Of a DNA stretch of 64,000 nt, positions 50,568-59,366 are shown in pieces. Each line of letters begins with the position of its first letter. The stretch's first letter is position 1. The DNA comes from UBA11400 sp964473555 (GTDB lineage: Bacteria; Bacteroidota; Rhodothermia; Balneolales; HLUCCA01), in NCBI GenBank assembly GCA_964473555.1, contig CAYYPL010000006.1:124001-188000 (forward strand). Reading direction: 5' to 3'. The notes beneath the pieces were generated by a model. The model was not told the DNA's origin and ran no database searches. It worked only from the letters and a program-made list of their open reading frames with translations. Position numbers and translations under genes: made by a program.

Positions 50568-51602
50568 CTATCCGCGTAGTTCGACTCCTAATCCATTTTT
50601 TTCTGGTAAATACACGTTAAGGTGTTCATCGAAACGGAGTCCGGTATAGGGATCGTGCGATATGAGCAGATGTCCATCTAAATCTGCATAGTCACACCAA
50701 AGGCTGACCAGCGCCGCCGCGGTATTTGCCAGTGAACTTTCAATCATACATCCTATCATGATTTGAAGCCCTGATTTTCTGGCTCCGTGGATCAACTGCA
50801 ATGCACGCCGAATGGATCCTGTTTTCATAAGTTTGATGTTGATACCGTGAAAACAATGTGCCAATTCCGCTACCGATTCACGTCCGGTGAAGCTTTCGTC
50901 GGCCATAGTTAAAACCGGTGAGTATTTCTTGAGCTCGGCAAGTTCACTTTTCATCGACGAAGGCATGGGTTGTTCAATCATTTGGACATTCTTGTCGGCC
51001 AAAAATGACACCATTTGTCTGGCTCTGTCCAGGGTTTTCCAGCCTTCATTGGCATCCACCCAGATGGGCTTATCAGTACAAGTTCGAATCGTACGGATGA
51101 TCTCTTCGTCCCGATCTGTACCCAGCTTAATTTTCAGGACCGGATAACGATCGGCTTCGGCAACACGGTCAGGTAACTTTTCAGTGGCATCGATACCAAC
51201 TGTAAAACACGTTTGTGGGCCAAATCTGGATGGAGCATTCCACAAATCAAACAAGGGTACCTGAAGTTTTTTTCCGATCCAGTCGTACAGTGCCATCTCC
51301 AGCGCTACTTTAGCGGCATATTCACCCGGACCCGTTGCATCCATGGCCCGAAGAACATATTCCACATCAAATGGATTTCGAAGCGCTCTCAAATCGAACG
51401 TGTTTAACCAGGTCATACAAGACTCCTGCGATTCGTGATACCTGGCATTCGGTGCTCCTTCACCAATTCCAGTAATACCCTCAGCTTCCAGTTCTACCAA
51501 CACATTTGCTGCTTTATCACGCGACCATCTGGAAATCGTAAATGTATGACGTAAGGGCAGATCAAGGGTACTGCTTCGCAGCTTAAAATGAACCATAGAC
51601 AC
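50568..51602 (-). CDS. Dipeptide (L-Ala-D/L-Glu) epimerase, enolase superfamily
   Basis: 344 residues of the muconate-lactonizing subgroup of the enolase superfamily. The K-x-K pair is in LKIKLGTDRDEE (about 155-166), metal ligands in WVDANEGW, MIEQPMP and MADESF, and the second catalytic lysine in GINIKLMKTGS. Members of this group act on L-Ala-D/L-Glu from peptidoglycan recycling, which fits the murI and envelope context; exact substrate is inferred. It follows cdsA by 14 bases. Confidence 0.85.
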   Translation of the reverse strand: MSMVHFKLRSSTLDLPLRHTFTISRWSRDKAANVLVELEAEGITGIGEGAPNARYHESQESCMTWLNTFDLRALRNPFDVEYVLRAMDATGPGEYAAKVALEMALYDWIGKKLQVPLFDLWNAPSRFGPQTCFTVGIDATEKLPDRVAEADRYPVLKIKLGTDRDEEIIRTIRTCTDKPIWVDANEGWKTLDRARQMVSFLADKNVQMIEQPMPSSMKSELAELKKYSPVLTMADESFTGRESVAELAHCFHGINIKLMKTGSIRRALQLIHGARKSGLQIMIGCMIESSLANTAAALVSLWCDYADLDGHLLISHDPYTGLRFDEHLNVYLPEKNGLGVELRG

Positions 51603-51616
51603 AACTTTTTGAGGGT

Positions 51617-52420
51617 TTAGGCGAAGAAACTCAAATATAAAAACAGAACGGGTGCCGCCAGGAGCAGCGAATCAAATCGATCAAGAACGCCTCCGTGACC
51701 GGGGAATAAATTAGAGGTGTCTTTTACTCCAGCTGCCCGTTTCAACTTACTGGCAGCCAGGTCACCTATGGGACCCACAACACTTATGATGATAATCAAA
51801 GGCCACAAATTGGATAGTTGAAATCCATCTACTACAACCATCGAAGTTGCTGCCCAAAGTCCTAATGCGCTTCCAAGAAACCCACCAGCAAAGCCTTCCC
51901 AGGTTTTCTTTGGACTCAAGTGCTGGGCCATCAGATGCCTGCCCAGATTTTTTCCAACGAAATACGCAAGTGTATCATTGCCCCAGATGGAAAACAACAA
52001 AATTAGCATGAAAAGGAACCCATGAGAGGGTTCCAGCCCCATTTCTCTGATGGCTACAAAGCTCAACACTCCGAGTGCAGGATAAATCGTACAGTAGAAT
52101 GTACTCATAGTTCGATACATCTGCCGATGACCTCGATCCAACGTGTCGGCCGCGATCTGAACCACCGCCACACCCATAAACGACATTTTCAGCCACTCCG
52201 GAAACACTACTCCGAACATAAGTACCATCAAAGATGCATACGTTACCCACGCATTTGGCCTGAATCCCTGAAGATCCATAAGCTTAATCATCTCCCGTTG
52301 AATCAGCAGTCCTAAAATGAGCATCAGGCCGGCAAAGTAGTATCCTCCCAACCAGGAAACCGCTATAAAAAGGGGTCCACCAACTAGAGCGAACAGTATC
52401 CGTTTAACAAGCTCACTCAA
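51617..52420 (-). CDS. cdsA: Phosphatidate cytidylyltransferase
   Basis: Makes CDP-diacylglycerol for phospholipid synthesis at the inner membrane. 267 residues with about seven hydrophobic helices. The CDP-alcohol signature is present: LSPKKTWEGFAGGFLG, then GDLAASKLKRAAGVKDTSN and PGHGGVLDRFDSLL. It starts two bases after the DUF2007 gene. Confidence 0.95.
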   Translation of the reverse strand: MSELVKRILFALVGGPLFIAVSWLGGYYFAGLMLILGLLIQREMIKLMDLQGFRPNAWVTYASLMVLMFGVVFPEWLKMSFMGVAVVQIAADTLDRGHRQMYRTMSTFYCTIYPALGVLSFVAIREMGLEPSHGFLFMLILLFSIWGNDTLAYFVGKNLGRHLMAQHLSPKKTWEGFAGGFLGSALGLWAATSMVVVDGFQLSNLWPLIIIISVVGPIGDLAASKLKRAAGVKDTSNLFPGHGGVLDRFDSLLLAAPVLFLYLSFFA

Positions 52421-52422
52421 TC

Positions 52423-52701
52423 TTACTCTCCGTTGTCACTGTCGTCAATTTCAAGCACTCCATTTTTCCAGTCATCTAGCGCTTGCATTGCTTTTGACTC
52501 CAATTCGCCGGGTACGTAAACATATACCATCGACATTTGACCCACATTCATATTGTATGCAGAATCTCTCTTGGAAAGAATTTGTGAATGGATATCCTGA
52601 TCGGCAAAATAGCTTTTTACCATTTCAGCGTCGTACTCGGTACCTGTTTCGTACACACAAACCCATCCGTTTATATCGTCAGGTCTCAGCTCCTTGAACA
52701 T
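52423..52701 (-). CDS. DUF2007-like small protein
   Basis: 92 residues. The ATG at 52701 follows AGGAGG with good spacing, and lies inside the 3' end of the CPBP protease gene (23-base overlap). ADQDIHSQILSKRDSAYN and MVYVYVPGELESKAM resemble DUF2007, putative small signal-transduction proteins. A longer in-frame ATG at 52755 would overlap the protease further and lacks a ribosome-binding site. Confidence 0.72.
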   Translation of the reverse strand: MFKELRPDDINGWVCVYETGTEYDAEMVKSYFADQDIHSQILSKRDSAYNMNVGQMSMVYVYVPGELESKAMQALDDWKNGVLEIDDSDNGE

Positions 52702-53638
52702 TTTTGCCTCCTGCACCTGTTTGACTGTTAACACGTTGTATCGCAATAAGTACAAAATACGTTAAAATGACACTTAACCCAACAAGATACAACGGAGGCA
52801 TGACCCCTTGTAATTCTTCGTTTAAAGCGATTTCGGGATAGAGATAAACAAATAGTACACTCCCGCCATTGTTAACAAAGTGAGCGACAACAGCTGGCCA
52901 GAGACTTCGGGTCTGGATGGTCATCCAGGCCAGGAGCATTCCAAGCAGGGCAAGGGGAATAAATTGAGTAAGTCGGATGTGAAATAATCCAAAAATGAGT
53001 CCCGAAACCAAGATTGCGACCCATACATTCATGGAACGCTCAAAGTTTCGAAGGATATACCCTCTGAACAACACTTCTTCGCAGACTGCAGGAACCACCC
53101 CGATATGGAAAATGGTGAGTAAAATCAAATGGTCACCACGCAGATAATTCTCGATGAGTTTAAGTTGCGCCCGTTCAAACTCCATGTAGGATTCGCTGAA
53201 CGGAAACTGCATGTTCAACCAGGAAAAGTAATAGATAATCGGTTGAATGATGATGAGCAGAACAAATGCCAAACCCACGTTTTTTAACGTATTATCGTCA
53301 GTTTGCAGACGCAGGAAAGAAAACACCTGACCTTTAGGAGCCGATAATCGGGTAAAAGCGAGCGTCAGGAGACCCAAAAAGACAATCTGTCCAAACGTGT
53401 TGCTAATAAACAGCACATCCAGATTTTGAGTGAGCACATTGGGATCAAAGTTTGATATATCGAGTCGTCCAGTGGATACCAGAATGATCACCGCGACTAA
53501 TCCAGCTACGATCTGGAAGAGTGCGAACGCACCAATAGCCCATCCGATACCCATGATCCATCCTGGAAAACCGTTACGGTCAGCCCAGGGTTGAGGTACG
53601 TAAGATGGGGTATCTGAAGGACTATTGGTCTCGTTCAT
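52679..53638 (-). CDS. CPBP-family intramembrane metalloprotease
   Basis: 319 residues with about eight membrane helices. The CPBP/Abi motifs are EEVLFRGYILRNF (EExxxR) and FGLFHI with a conserved His. Members process membrane or prenylated substrates and some are linked to bacteriocin immunity. Its 3' end overlaps the DUF2007 gene. Confidence 0.92.
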   Translation of the reverse strand: MNETNSPSDTPSYVPQPWADRNGFPGWIMGIGWAIGAFALFQIVAGLVAVIILVSTGRLDISNFDPNVLTQNLDVLFISNTFGQIVFLGLLTLAFTRLSAPKGQVFSFLRLQTDDNTLKNVGLAFVLLIIIQPIIYYFSWLNMQFPFSESYMEFERAQLKLIENYLRGDHLILLTIFHIGVVPAVCEEVLFRGYILRNFERSMNVWVAILVSGLIFGLFHIRLTQFIPLALLGMLLAWMTIQTRSLWPAVVAHFVNNGGSVLFVYLYPEIALNEELQGVMPPLYLVGLSVILTYFVLIAIQRVNSQTGAGGKNVQGAET

Positions 53639-53643
53639 AGGAA

Positions 53644-54210
53644 TTAGAATGAATCGTTGTTATCAGGTTTCGGAGCAAAGAATTTAACACCCAGCATTCC
53701 AGTGAGTGCATTCAGAGCACCCAGGACTCCGGCATTCATCGCAAATCCTTGAAGCTGACCAGCGACCGTCTTCTGCTTATTGAACTGTTCATAGATCCCA
53801 TCAATCGCTTCATCCATATTAGGTGCATCCCCCATAGATTCCATTGAGACAACCAATGCTTCCATAAGTTTATCCGTGAAAGCCGGATCGATCAGATTGG
53901 TCCAGATAAGTGAAATCAGGGTAACGAAAAGAGCTAGAAATACGCCAGTGGTTAATCCAATTACTGCTCCACGGCCCATTTTGATCGGAACATTAAATTG
54001 TTTTGCATGATGCCGTACGGCCAGCATCCCTGCAAACATTCCAATCAGACATGACACCAGTCCCATTGCACTGATTACGATCATGTTATTCATACTAGGT
54101 TCTGAACTGATGATATTATAACTGATCACAGTTGAAACCACCGAAGTAATCAAGGCAAAAACGATGCCCATGATCACCGCAGACGAAATGAACGGATTAT
54201 TTTGTTCCAT
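53644..54210 (-). CDS. DUF4199-like membrane protein
   Basis: 188 residues. Four hydrophobic helices (FISSAVIMGIVFALITSVVS, MNNMIVISAMGLVSCLIGMF, a GAVIGLTTGVFLALFVTLIS region and GVLGALNALTGMLGV) with a soluble acidic loop near residues 120-150. The pattern fits DUF4199. Function unknown. Its ATG overlaps the end of the DUF2085 gene by 14 bases. Confidence 0.72.
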   Translation of the reverse strand: MEQNNPFISSAVIMGIVFALITSVVSTVISYNIISSEPSMNNMIVISAMGLVSCLIGMFAGMLAVRHHAKQFNVPIKMGRGAVIGLTTGVFLALFVTLISLIWTNLIDPAFTDKLMEALVVSMESMGDAPNMDEAIDGIYEQFNKQKTVAGQLQGFAMNAGVLGALNALTGMLGVKFFAPKPDNNDSF

Positions 54211-54691
54211 AATTGATTAGGTTTTTAAGAGTTTCAGGTCGTTCTGTACCCAACACAAACGCAGCACTGAAACCAATCAGGCTACCGAACCAAAATCGGG
54301 AGGTTATTGAATTTTCCCAAATTTGAAGTGAATAAGCTATAGAATCGACCACATTAAGGGTTACTGCCACAAGTACGAGGATAATAGCCCAGTTGTTACG
54401 CCAGGTAGATTGCCTTAATAATGGGATAATAAGTAGAGTCAGAAAAAAAGAACTGTAGATCCCAAAACATCGACTACATACAGCCATAGGTGTTTCATTG
54501 ATGGAAATGGATCGTTCTGCCTGCTGATGACACAACAGATTGAATACCTGTTTCTGCCAGCTGGTAAACCATTCAGCGAAACCAACATGACCAAACAGTC
54601 CGGGTCCCAAAGCAATGAAAACGGCCAGTGTAGCGATAGCGAGAACCATCCAGTACAACGGATTCTTGTACGTTAACAGGTCCGAATGCAT
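54197..54691 (-). CDS. DUF2085 membrane protein
   Basis: 164 residues with four hydrophobic helices. The DUF2085 motif is LCHQQAERSISINETPMAVC followed by SRCFGIY, with a CxxC-type metal site. Function unknown. It overlaps the DUF4199-like gene and lies downstream of nadC. Confidence 0.88.
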   Translation of the reverse strand: MHSDLLTYKNPLYWMVLAIATLAVFIALGPGLFGHVGFAEWFTSWQKQVFNLLCHQQAERSISINETPMAVCSRCFGIYSSFFLTLLIIPLLRQSTWRNNWAIILVLVAVTLNVVDSIAYSLQIWENSITSRFWFGSLIGFSAAFVLGTERPETLKNLINYGTK

Positions 54692-54729
54692 GGAACGGGA
54701 TAGTTTATAGTGTAGTTAAGATTCTGTTT

Positions 54730-55593
54730 TCACTCAAATAGGAGCGAAATGTCCATCGCTACGACGGAATGAGTAATGGAACCAATGGATATGAAATCCA
54801 CTCCGGTCTCAGCGATTCCAACAATGGTTTCTTTGGATACATTTCCCGAAGCTTCCAGCAGAACCCTGCCATCTGCCAGTTCAACTGCCTTTTTCATGTC
54901 CTGCAGAGACATATTGTCTAGCATAATATAATCTACATCAGGATACTCAAGTGCCTCGCGGAACTCGTTGAGATTTGTGACCTCAATTTCGATTTCAAGG
55001 TCATCGAGTTCGTTGATTTCGCGATGCGATATGCACAGTTTAAGTGCTTTTTCAATGCTTCCAGCTACTTTGATGTGATTTTCTTTAATGAGATAACGGT
55101 CATAAAGCCCAAACCGGTGATTTTCTCCGCCCCCTATAGCAACGGCCCATTTATCCGTCACCCGGTGTCCGGGAGCTGTTTTCCTGGTATCCAGGATGTG
55201 GGTTTCGGTATGTTCAATCAGATCGACGAACTCACGAACCGAAGTGGCAATTCCACTCATCCGTTGCAAAAAATTGAGCATCGTGCGTTCAGCTATCAGT
55301 ATGGCTCCGGCTGGACCCTTGATCGACCCGAGTGTCTGTCCGGATGCCACCACATCCCCATCATCTACATTCCAGTTCAGTTCAATGTCTTCACTTATGA
55401 CATCAACGACCATTTGAACAACCTGTAATCCAGCAACTACTCCTGCTTGTTTGGATACGAACCTTGCACTAGCCTTTTCGTTGTCGTAATACACGGCTTC
55501 AGTGGTAACATCTCCCGAGCGGATGTCTTCAAGTAGCGCCAGATCGATGATGGCTTCAATTTGCTTGAAGTCATTGGATGAAAACATGTACAT
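54730..55593 (-). CDS. nadC: Quinolinate phosphoribosyltransferase
   Basis: Converts quinolinate and PRPP to nicotinate mononucleotide in de novo NAD synthesis. 287 residues. Motifs include LNFLQRMSGIATSV, LDTRKTAPGHRVTDKWAV, GGGENHRFGLYDRYLIKENHI and LEASGNV. It draws on PRPP made by the prs gene of this window. nadA and nadB are not nearby. Confidence 0.96.
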   Translation of the reverse strand: MYMFSSNDFKQIEAIIDLALLEDIRSGDVTTEAVYYDNEKASARFVSKQAGVVAGLQVVQMVVDVISEDIELNWNVDDGDVVASGQTLGSIKGPAGAILIAERTMLNFLQRMSGIATSVREFVDLIEHTETHILDTRKTAPGHRVTDKWAVAIGGGENHRFGLYDRYLIKENHIKVAGSIEKALKLCISHREINELDDLEIEIEVTNLNEFREALEYPDVDYIMLDNMSLQDMKKAVELADGRVLLEASGNVSKETIVGIAETGVDFISIGSITHSVVAMDISLLFE

Positions 55594-55606
55594 AGATTCC
55601 TCTGGA

Positions 55607-56035
55607 TTATTTAGTATTGATCATGGCATCGATAAAAGACGCCGGACACCGGATAGGTTTTCTGGTGTTTAAATCGGTGAACACCAACGTCACTCGTCCG
55701 GTAGTGTGTAATTTTGTACGATTCTGAGTCCAGATTTCGTAGTAGGTATCCAGTCTGACTGCCGGCCTGTCGAACACACTCACTTCGATATCCATCAAAT
55801 CATCGTAAAAAATAGGCTCTTTGTACGTCAACTCGGCATGAATCACCGGAAGCATGATCCCATTTGCTTCCAGTTCCCGGTAGGAGAACCCGAAATTTCG
55901 GATCATTTCAGTCCTGGCCGTCTCAAAGTACTCCAGATATCTACCGTAGTACACGTATCCCATTTTATCGGTTTCCCCATACCGGCTTCTCAACCGATGG
56001 GTATAGGATATGATGGGATTTTTATCGGGAATCAT
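55607..56035 (-). CDS. Acyl-CoA thioesterase, YbgC/FadM type
   Basis: 142 residues from the ATG at 56035, which starts just after the accA stop at 56043; a longer frame would overlap accA. The hot-dog fold motif is RYGETDKMGYVYYGRYLEYFETAR, with the catalytic Asp in the D-x-M-G-x-V-Y-x-G pattern. Related proteins hydrolyse short-chain acyl-CoA and interact with the Tol-Pal or fatty acid pathway. Confidence 0.88.
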   Translation of the reverse strand: MIPDKNPIISYTHRLRSRYGETDKMGYVYYGRYLEYFETARTEMIRNFGFSYRELEANGIMLPVIHAELTYKEPIFYDDLMDIEVSVFDRPAVRLDTYYEIWTQNRTKLHTTGRVTLVFTDLNTRKPIRCPASFIDAMINTK

Positions 56036-56042
56036 TACAGGA

Positions 56043-57008
56043 TCAGGCTGATACCGTGTTGTCGATCCAGGCGCCCATTTTTGAGTACTTCTCAATACGC
56101 TGTTCGATCAATTTTTCGGAGTCCATGTTACCCAGTCGATTCAGAGAATCAGTGATTTGATCTTTAAGTGCTGTAGCTGCTGCGTCGTAATCCCGATGTG
56201 CACCACCAATGGGTTCTGGAATGATGCCATCAATGATTCCGAGTTCCAGCAAGTCCTGGGCGGTTAATTTGAGCGCATTGGCGGCTTGTTCTTTATAGTC
56301 CCAGGTCTTCCACAAAATTGAGGAGCAGGACTCAGGAGAAATAACTGAATACCACGTGTTTTCCATCATATATACTTCGTTACCCATTCCGATTCCAAGG
56401 GCTCCACCGCTGGCACCTTCACCAATTACAACGGTGATGATAGGTACTTTAAGTACGGCCATTTCACGCAGGTTGCGGGCAATAGCTTCTGCTTGTCCCC
56501 GTTCTTCAGCTTCAAGCCCAGGAAAGGCACCGGGTGTATCGAGCAAAGTAATGACAGGGATCTTAAACTTTTCAGCCAATTTCATGAGCCGTAAGGCCTT
56601 GCGATATCCTTCCGGAGCAGGCATACCAAAATTTCGGTATTGACGGCTTTTGGTATCGCGACCTTTTTGCTGCCCGATGATCATTACCGATTGATTATTA
56701 ATGGTTCCAAATCCTCCAACAATCGCTTTGTCATCCCCGAAGTAACGATCCCCATGTAGCTCCATGAAATGTTCAACAAACTTGTCGATGTAGTCGAGTG
56801 TATAGGGGCGGTCAGGGTGACGGGCTAACTGGACACGCTGCCAGCGAGTCAGATTTTTAAAAATAGATACCCGAAGCTCCTCCAGTTTTTCATTCAGTCG
56901 GTTGATTTCAGGAGAAAGTAGGTTCTTTTCACCGGTTGAAATCTGTTTCAACTCTTCGATCTTCTTTTCCAGATCGTGAATTGGTTTTTCAAAATCGAGG
57001 TAATTCAT
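56043..57008 (-). CDS. accA: Acetyl-CoA carboxylase, carboxyltransferase subunit alpha
   Basis: Makes malonyl-CoA with AccBCD, the first step of fatty acid synthesis. 321 residues. Typical features are RPYTLDYIDKFVEHFMELHGD near residue 70, IPVITLLDTPGAFPGLEAEE and IGEGASGGALGIGMGN with the biotin-carboxyl transfer loop. It lies between the thioesterase and the glycosyltransferases. accD is not in this window. Confidence 0.97.
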   Translation of the reverse strand: MNYLDFEKPIHDLEKKIEELKQISTGEKNLLSPEINRLNEKLEELRVSIFKNLTRWQRVQLARHPDRPYTLDYIDKFVEHFMELHGDRYFGDDKAIVGGFGTINNQSVMIIGQQKGRDTKSRQYRNFGMPAPEGYRKALRLMKLAEKFKIPVITLLDTPGAFPGLEAEERGQAEAIARNLREMAVLKVPIITVVIGEGASGGALGIGMGNEVYMMENTWYSVISPESCSSILWKTWDYKEQAANALKLTAQDLLELGIIDGIIPEPIGGAHRDYDAAATALKDQITDSLNRLGNMDSEKLIEQRIEKYSKMGAWIDNTVSA

Positions 57009-57087
57009 GCCGCTTCAATTTGTGATTAAAAATCGGACGTTCAATATACGAATTTTGTGGTATCGAAGTACCCAACACAAGAATTGG

Positions 57088-57819
57088 TCACAATCGCCCC
57101 AAAAAGCTCCGCAGTTTTAACGACCAGACCATCCAGATGGCTTCCCAGACAATAGCTTTCGACATTTTTGACACACCCTCGATCCGCTCCCGAAATATGA
57201 CAGACACTTCACGGATGTTGAATCCTTTTTTAAATGCCCGATAATGCATTTCTATCTGGAAGGAGTATCCGTTGGATTTGATTCTGCTAAGGTCAAGCGT
57301 TTCCAAAACCTTTCTGTGGAAGCATTTAAATCCGGCCGTAGTGTCGTACACATTCATACCCGTTATGGTGCGTGCATAGACATTCGCTGAATACGAAAGT
57401 ATCAGTCTGGATAATGGCCAGTTAATGATACTAATTCCCTCGTTATACCGAGAACCGATAGCAAGGTCTGCTTCTCCAGATCGTACCATTTTAACCAGAC
57501 GTGGGATATCTTTGGGGTCATGAGAAAAATCGGCATCCATTTCACAAATGAAGGTGTAATGTCGGTCAAGTGCATATCTGAATCCAGCAACATAAGCCGT
57601 TCCGAGACCCAGCTTCCCTGATCGTTCCACTAAATGGATCCTACCATCGTATTCATGCTGCATATGTCGGACGACATCGCCTGTGCCGTCTGGTGAGCCA
57701 TCATCGACTACCAGAACATCCACCTGAAGAGCTGACAGCCCCATCAATGCCGGGATCATCTTTTGGATGTTTTTAGCTTCGTTGTACGTTGGTATGATAA
57801 CCAATGTATCTGATTTCAT
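57088..57819 (-). CDS. Polyprenol-phosphate mannosyltransferase-like glycosyltransferase (GT2)
   Basis: 243 residues. The GT2 fold is clear: IIPTYNEAKNIQKMI, VDDGSPDGTGDVVR and the metal-binding CEMDADFSHDPKD. It resembles DPM1/polyprenol monophosphomannose synthases, which load mannose or glucose on a lipid carrier at the membrane. No C-terminal membrane helices are seen. It starts five bases after the sugar-transferase gene's stop and probably works with it. Confidence 0.9.
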   Translation of the reverse strand: MKSDTLVIIPTYNEAKNIQKMIPALMGLSALQVDVLVVDDGSPDGTGDVVRHMQHEYDGRIHLVERSGKLGLGTAYVAGFRYALDRHYTFICEMDADFSHDPKDIPRLVKMVRSGEADLAIGSRYNEGISIINWPLSRLILSYSANVYARTITGMNVYDTTAGFKCFHRKVLETLDLSRIKSNGYSFQIEMHYRAFKKGFNIREVSVIFRERIEGVSKMSKAIVWEAIWMVWSLKLRSFLGRL

Positions 57820-57824
57820 GGCAG

Positions 57825-59303
57825 TTATTGACCCTTACCCGCAAATACGGTAAATAAAGTATTGATGAGAATCTTGAAATCCATTCTAAGCGACATATTC
57901 TCGACGTAAAAAAGGTCGTATTTCGTCTTTTCTTTAACGTCTTCAAACGATTCGTCGTACTTCCATTTGACCTGAGCCCAACCTGTGATGCCGGGGCGTA
58001 CTCTGAGTCTTCTGGTATATAATGGGATATCCTTCTTGAACTGATCTACAAAAAATTGCCGTTCCGGCCGGGGTCCCACCAGACTCATATCTCCTCTAAG
58101 CACATTGAATAGCTGGGGAATTTCATCTAAACGAAGCTTTCTAAGCCAGTATCCAACGGGAGTGATACGTGGATCATTTTCTTTTGCCCAAACCGGACCA
58201 CTGCGTTGTTCTGCATCCTGATACATCGTTCTAAACTTAAACATGGTAAACAACCGGCCATATAATCCGACTCGCTCTTGTCTGAAGATCGCCGGTCCTT
58301 TGGATGTTAATCTTACCAAAATCACTAATATCAGAAAAATGGGTAAAGTCACGACCAGAATGATCAGAGAAAACAGAATATCAAATAGCCTTTTGGTGAA
58401 TTTTTCCCACGATGGCATGGGATCCGGCATCACTTCAATCAATGGCAGCCCAAATATCTGATTGGTACGATTTAAACCGGAGATGAGATGGATGAATCCA
58501 GGCACAATTTTAACCGACACATCGGTGATATCAATATCATCTACAATGCGTATCAGCTTTTCAGTGTCTTCGTGCTCAAGTGCTACGATGACATCTTTTA
58601 CGCTATGTTGAACAATCAATTCACGAATCGATTCTACTGGTCCGATCACCGGAACCCCGTCTATATCCTTGGATACGGTATTTCCGCCGTTTTCGGTCAC
58701 ATACCCAATTACATTCATCCCTGATGTACGGTTACGATCCAGATTTGCCTTGATGTCACGTGCCGTTTCACCGGTTCCAATGATCACGGCAGTGTGCAAA
58801 CCCTTGCCACTTCGTTTTACCTGATGGATTTCTATGGTTAAAACACTTACCCGCACCAAAGAAACCAGTACAAAAACTACCAGCCAATAGGTTAGTGTAT
58901 ACGACTTCGCAGATCCAATATTCTCTGAGTTCCAGCCAAGATTGTCGATGAACAAAACGAAAAATAAAATCAGCGTTCCCAGTACAGTAACTTTTCCCAC
59001 ACGAAGAATCTCGTCAAAGCGGGAGGTGAGATGGAAGTTGTTGTACATCCCGAATATGGCAAAAAGGATCAACCAGAATGATGCAATCACAATTGCAGGC
59101 AGAAACAGTTCAGCAGGTACCTGAGAGGATTCGGCAGACATAAGTCCCATCCTGAATCTGAGCGCATAAAACAGGTACCAGGAACCGATCAGCGCAAGGC
59201 TATCGGCAAGAAAGGTATATAAGATGTTCTTGAAGGAATCCACGTATATTAAGCCATCCGGATTTATTGGTTCAGGCCATAAATTTAAGGCTATTTGACA
59301 CAA
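57825..59303 (-). CDS. Undecaprenyl-phosphate sugar phosphotransferase, WcaJ/EpsE type
   Basis: 492 residues. Five N-terminal membrane helices (first about residues 25-45) and a CoA-binding/NAD-like region (about 165-280, VIIGTGETARDIKANLDRN) precede the catalytic sugar transferase domain (about 310-492: KRLFDILFSLIILVV, PAIFRQERVG, FKFRTMYQDAEQRSGPVW, LRGDMSLVGPRPER). This enzyme begins exopolysaccharide repeat units on undecaprenyl phosphate. The start is TTG (59303); a GTG at 59240 is an alternative. It is divergent from tgt over 63 bp. Confidence 0.92.
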   Translation of the reverse strand: MCQIALNLWPEPINPDGLIYVDSFKNILYTFLADSLALIGSWYLFYALRFRMGLMSAESSQVPAELFLPAIVIASFWLILFAIFGMYNNFHLTSRFDEILRVGKVTVLGTLILFFVLFIDNLGWNSENIGSAKSYTLTYWLVVFVLVSLVRVSVLTIEIHQVKRSGKGLHTAVIIGTGETARDIKANLDRNRTSGMNVIGYVTENGGNTVSKDIDGVPVIGPVESIRELIVQHSVKDVIVALEHEDTEKLIRIVDDIDITDVSVKIVPGFIHLISGLNRTNQIFGLPLIEVMPDPMPSWEKFTKRLFDILFSLIILVVTLPIFLILVILVRLTSKGPAIFRQERVGLYGRLFTMFKFRTMYQDAEQRSGPVWAKENDPRITPVGYWLRKLRLDEIPQLFNVLRGDMSLVGPRPERQFFVDQFKKDIPLYTRRLRVRPGITGWAQVKWKYDESFEDVKEKTKYDLFYVENMSLRMDFKILINTLFTVFAGKGQ

Positions 59304-59308
59304 TATTA

Positions 59309-59316
59309 TAATTTTG
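59309..59316 (+). promoter_or_regulatory. -7 element for tgt
   Basis: TAATTTTG is an exact TAnnTTTG match. Transcription would begin about 59323, at the edge of the 15-bp palindrome. A TTTG lies only 11 bases upstream, too near for a -33. Confidence 0.45.
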
Positions 59317-59321
59317 AAATC

Positions 59322-59336
59322 GCATCGGTCCGATGC
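59322..59336. promoter_or_regulatory. 15-bp palindrome in the tgt/sugar-transferase divergent region
   Basis: GCATCGG (59322-59328), a central T and CCGATGC (59330-59336) form a perfect inverted repeat. It lies at the expected tgt start and 19 bp upstream of the sugar-transferase start codon. It may be an operator or a leader hairpin. Confidence 0.5.
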
Positions 59337-59366
59337 ACTTGATTAAAGTTACCTGAGGAACTCGAA

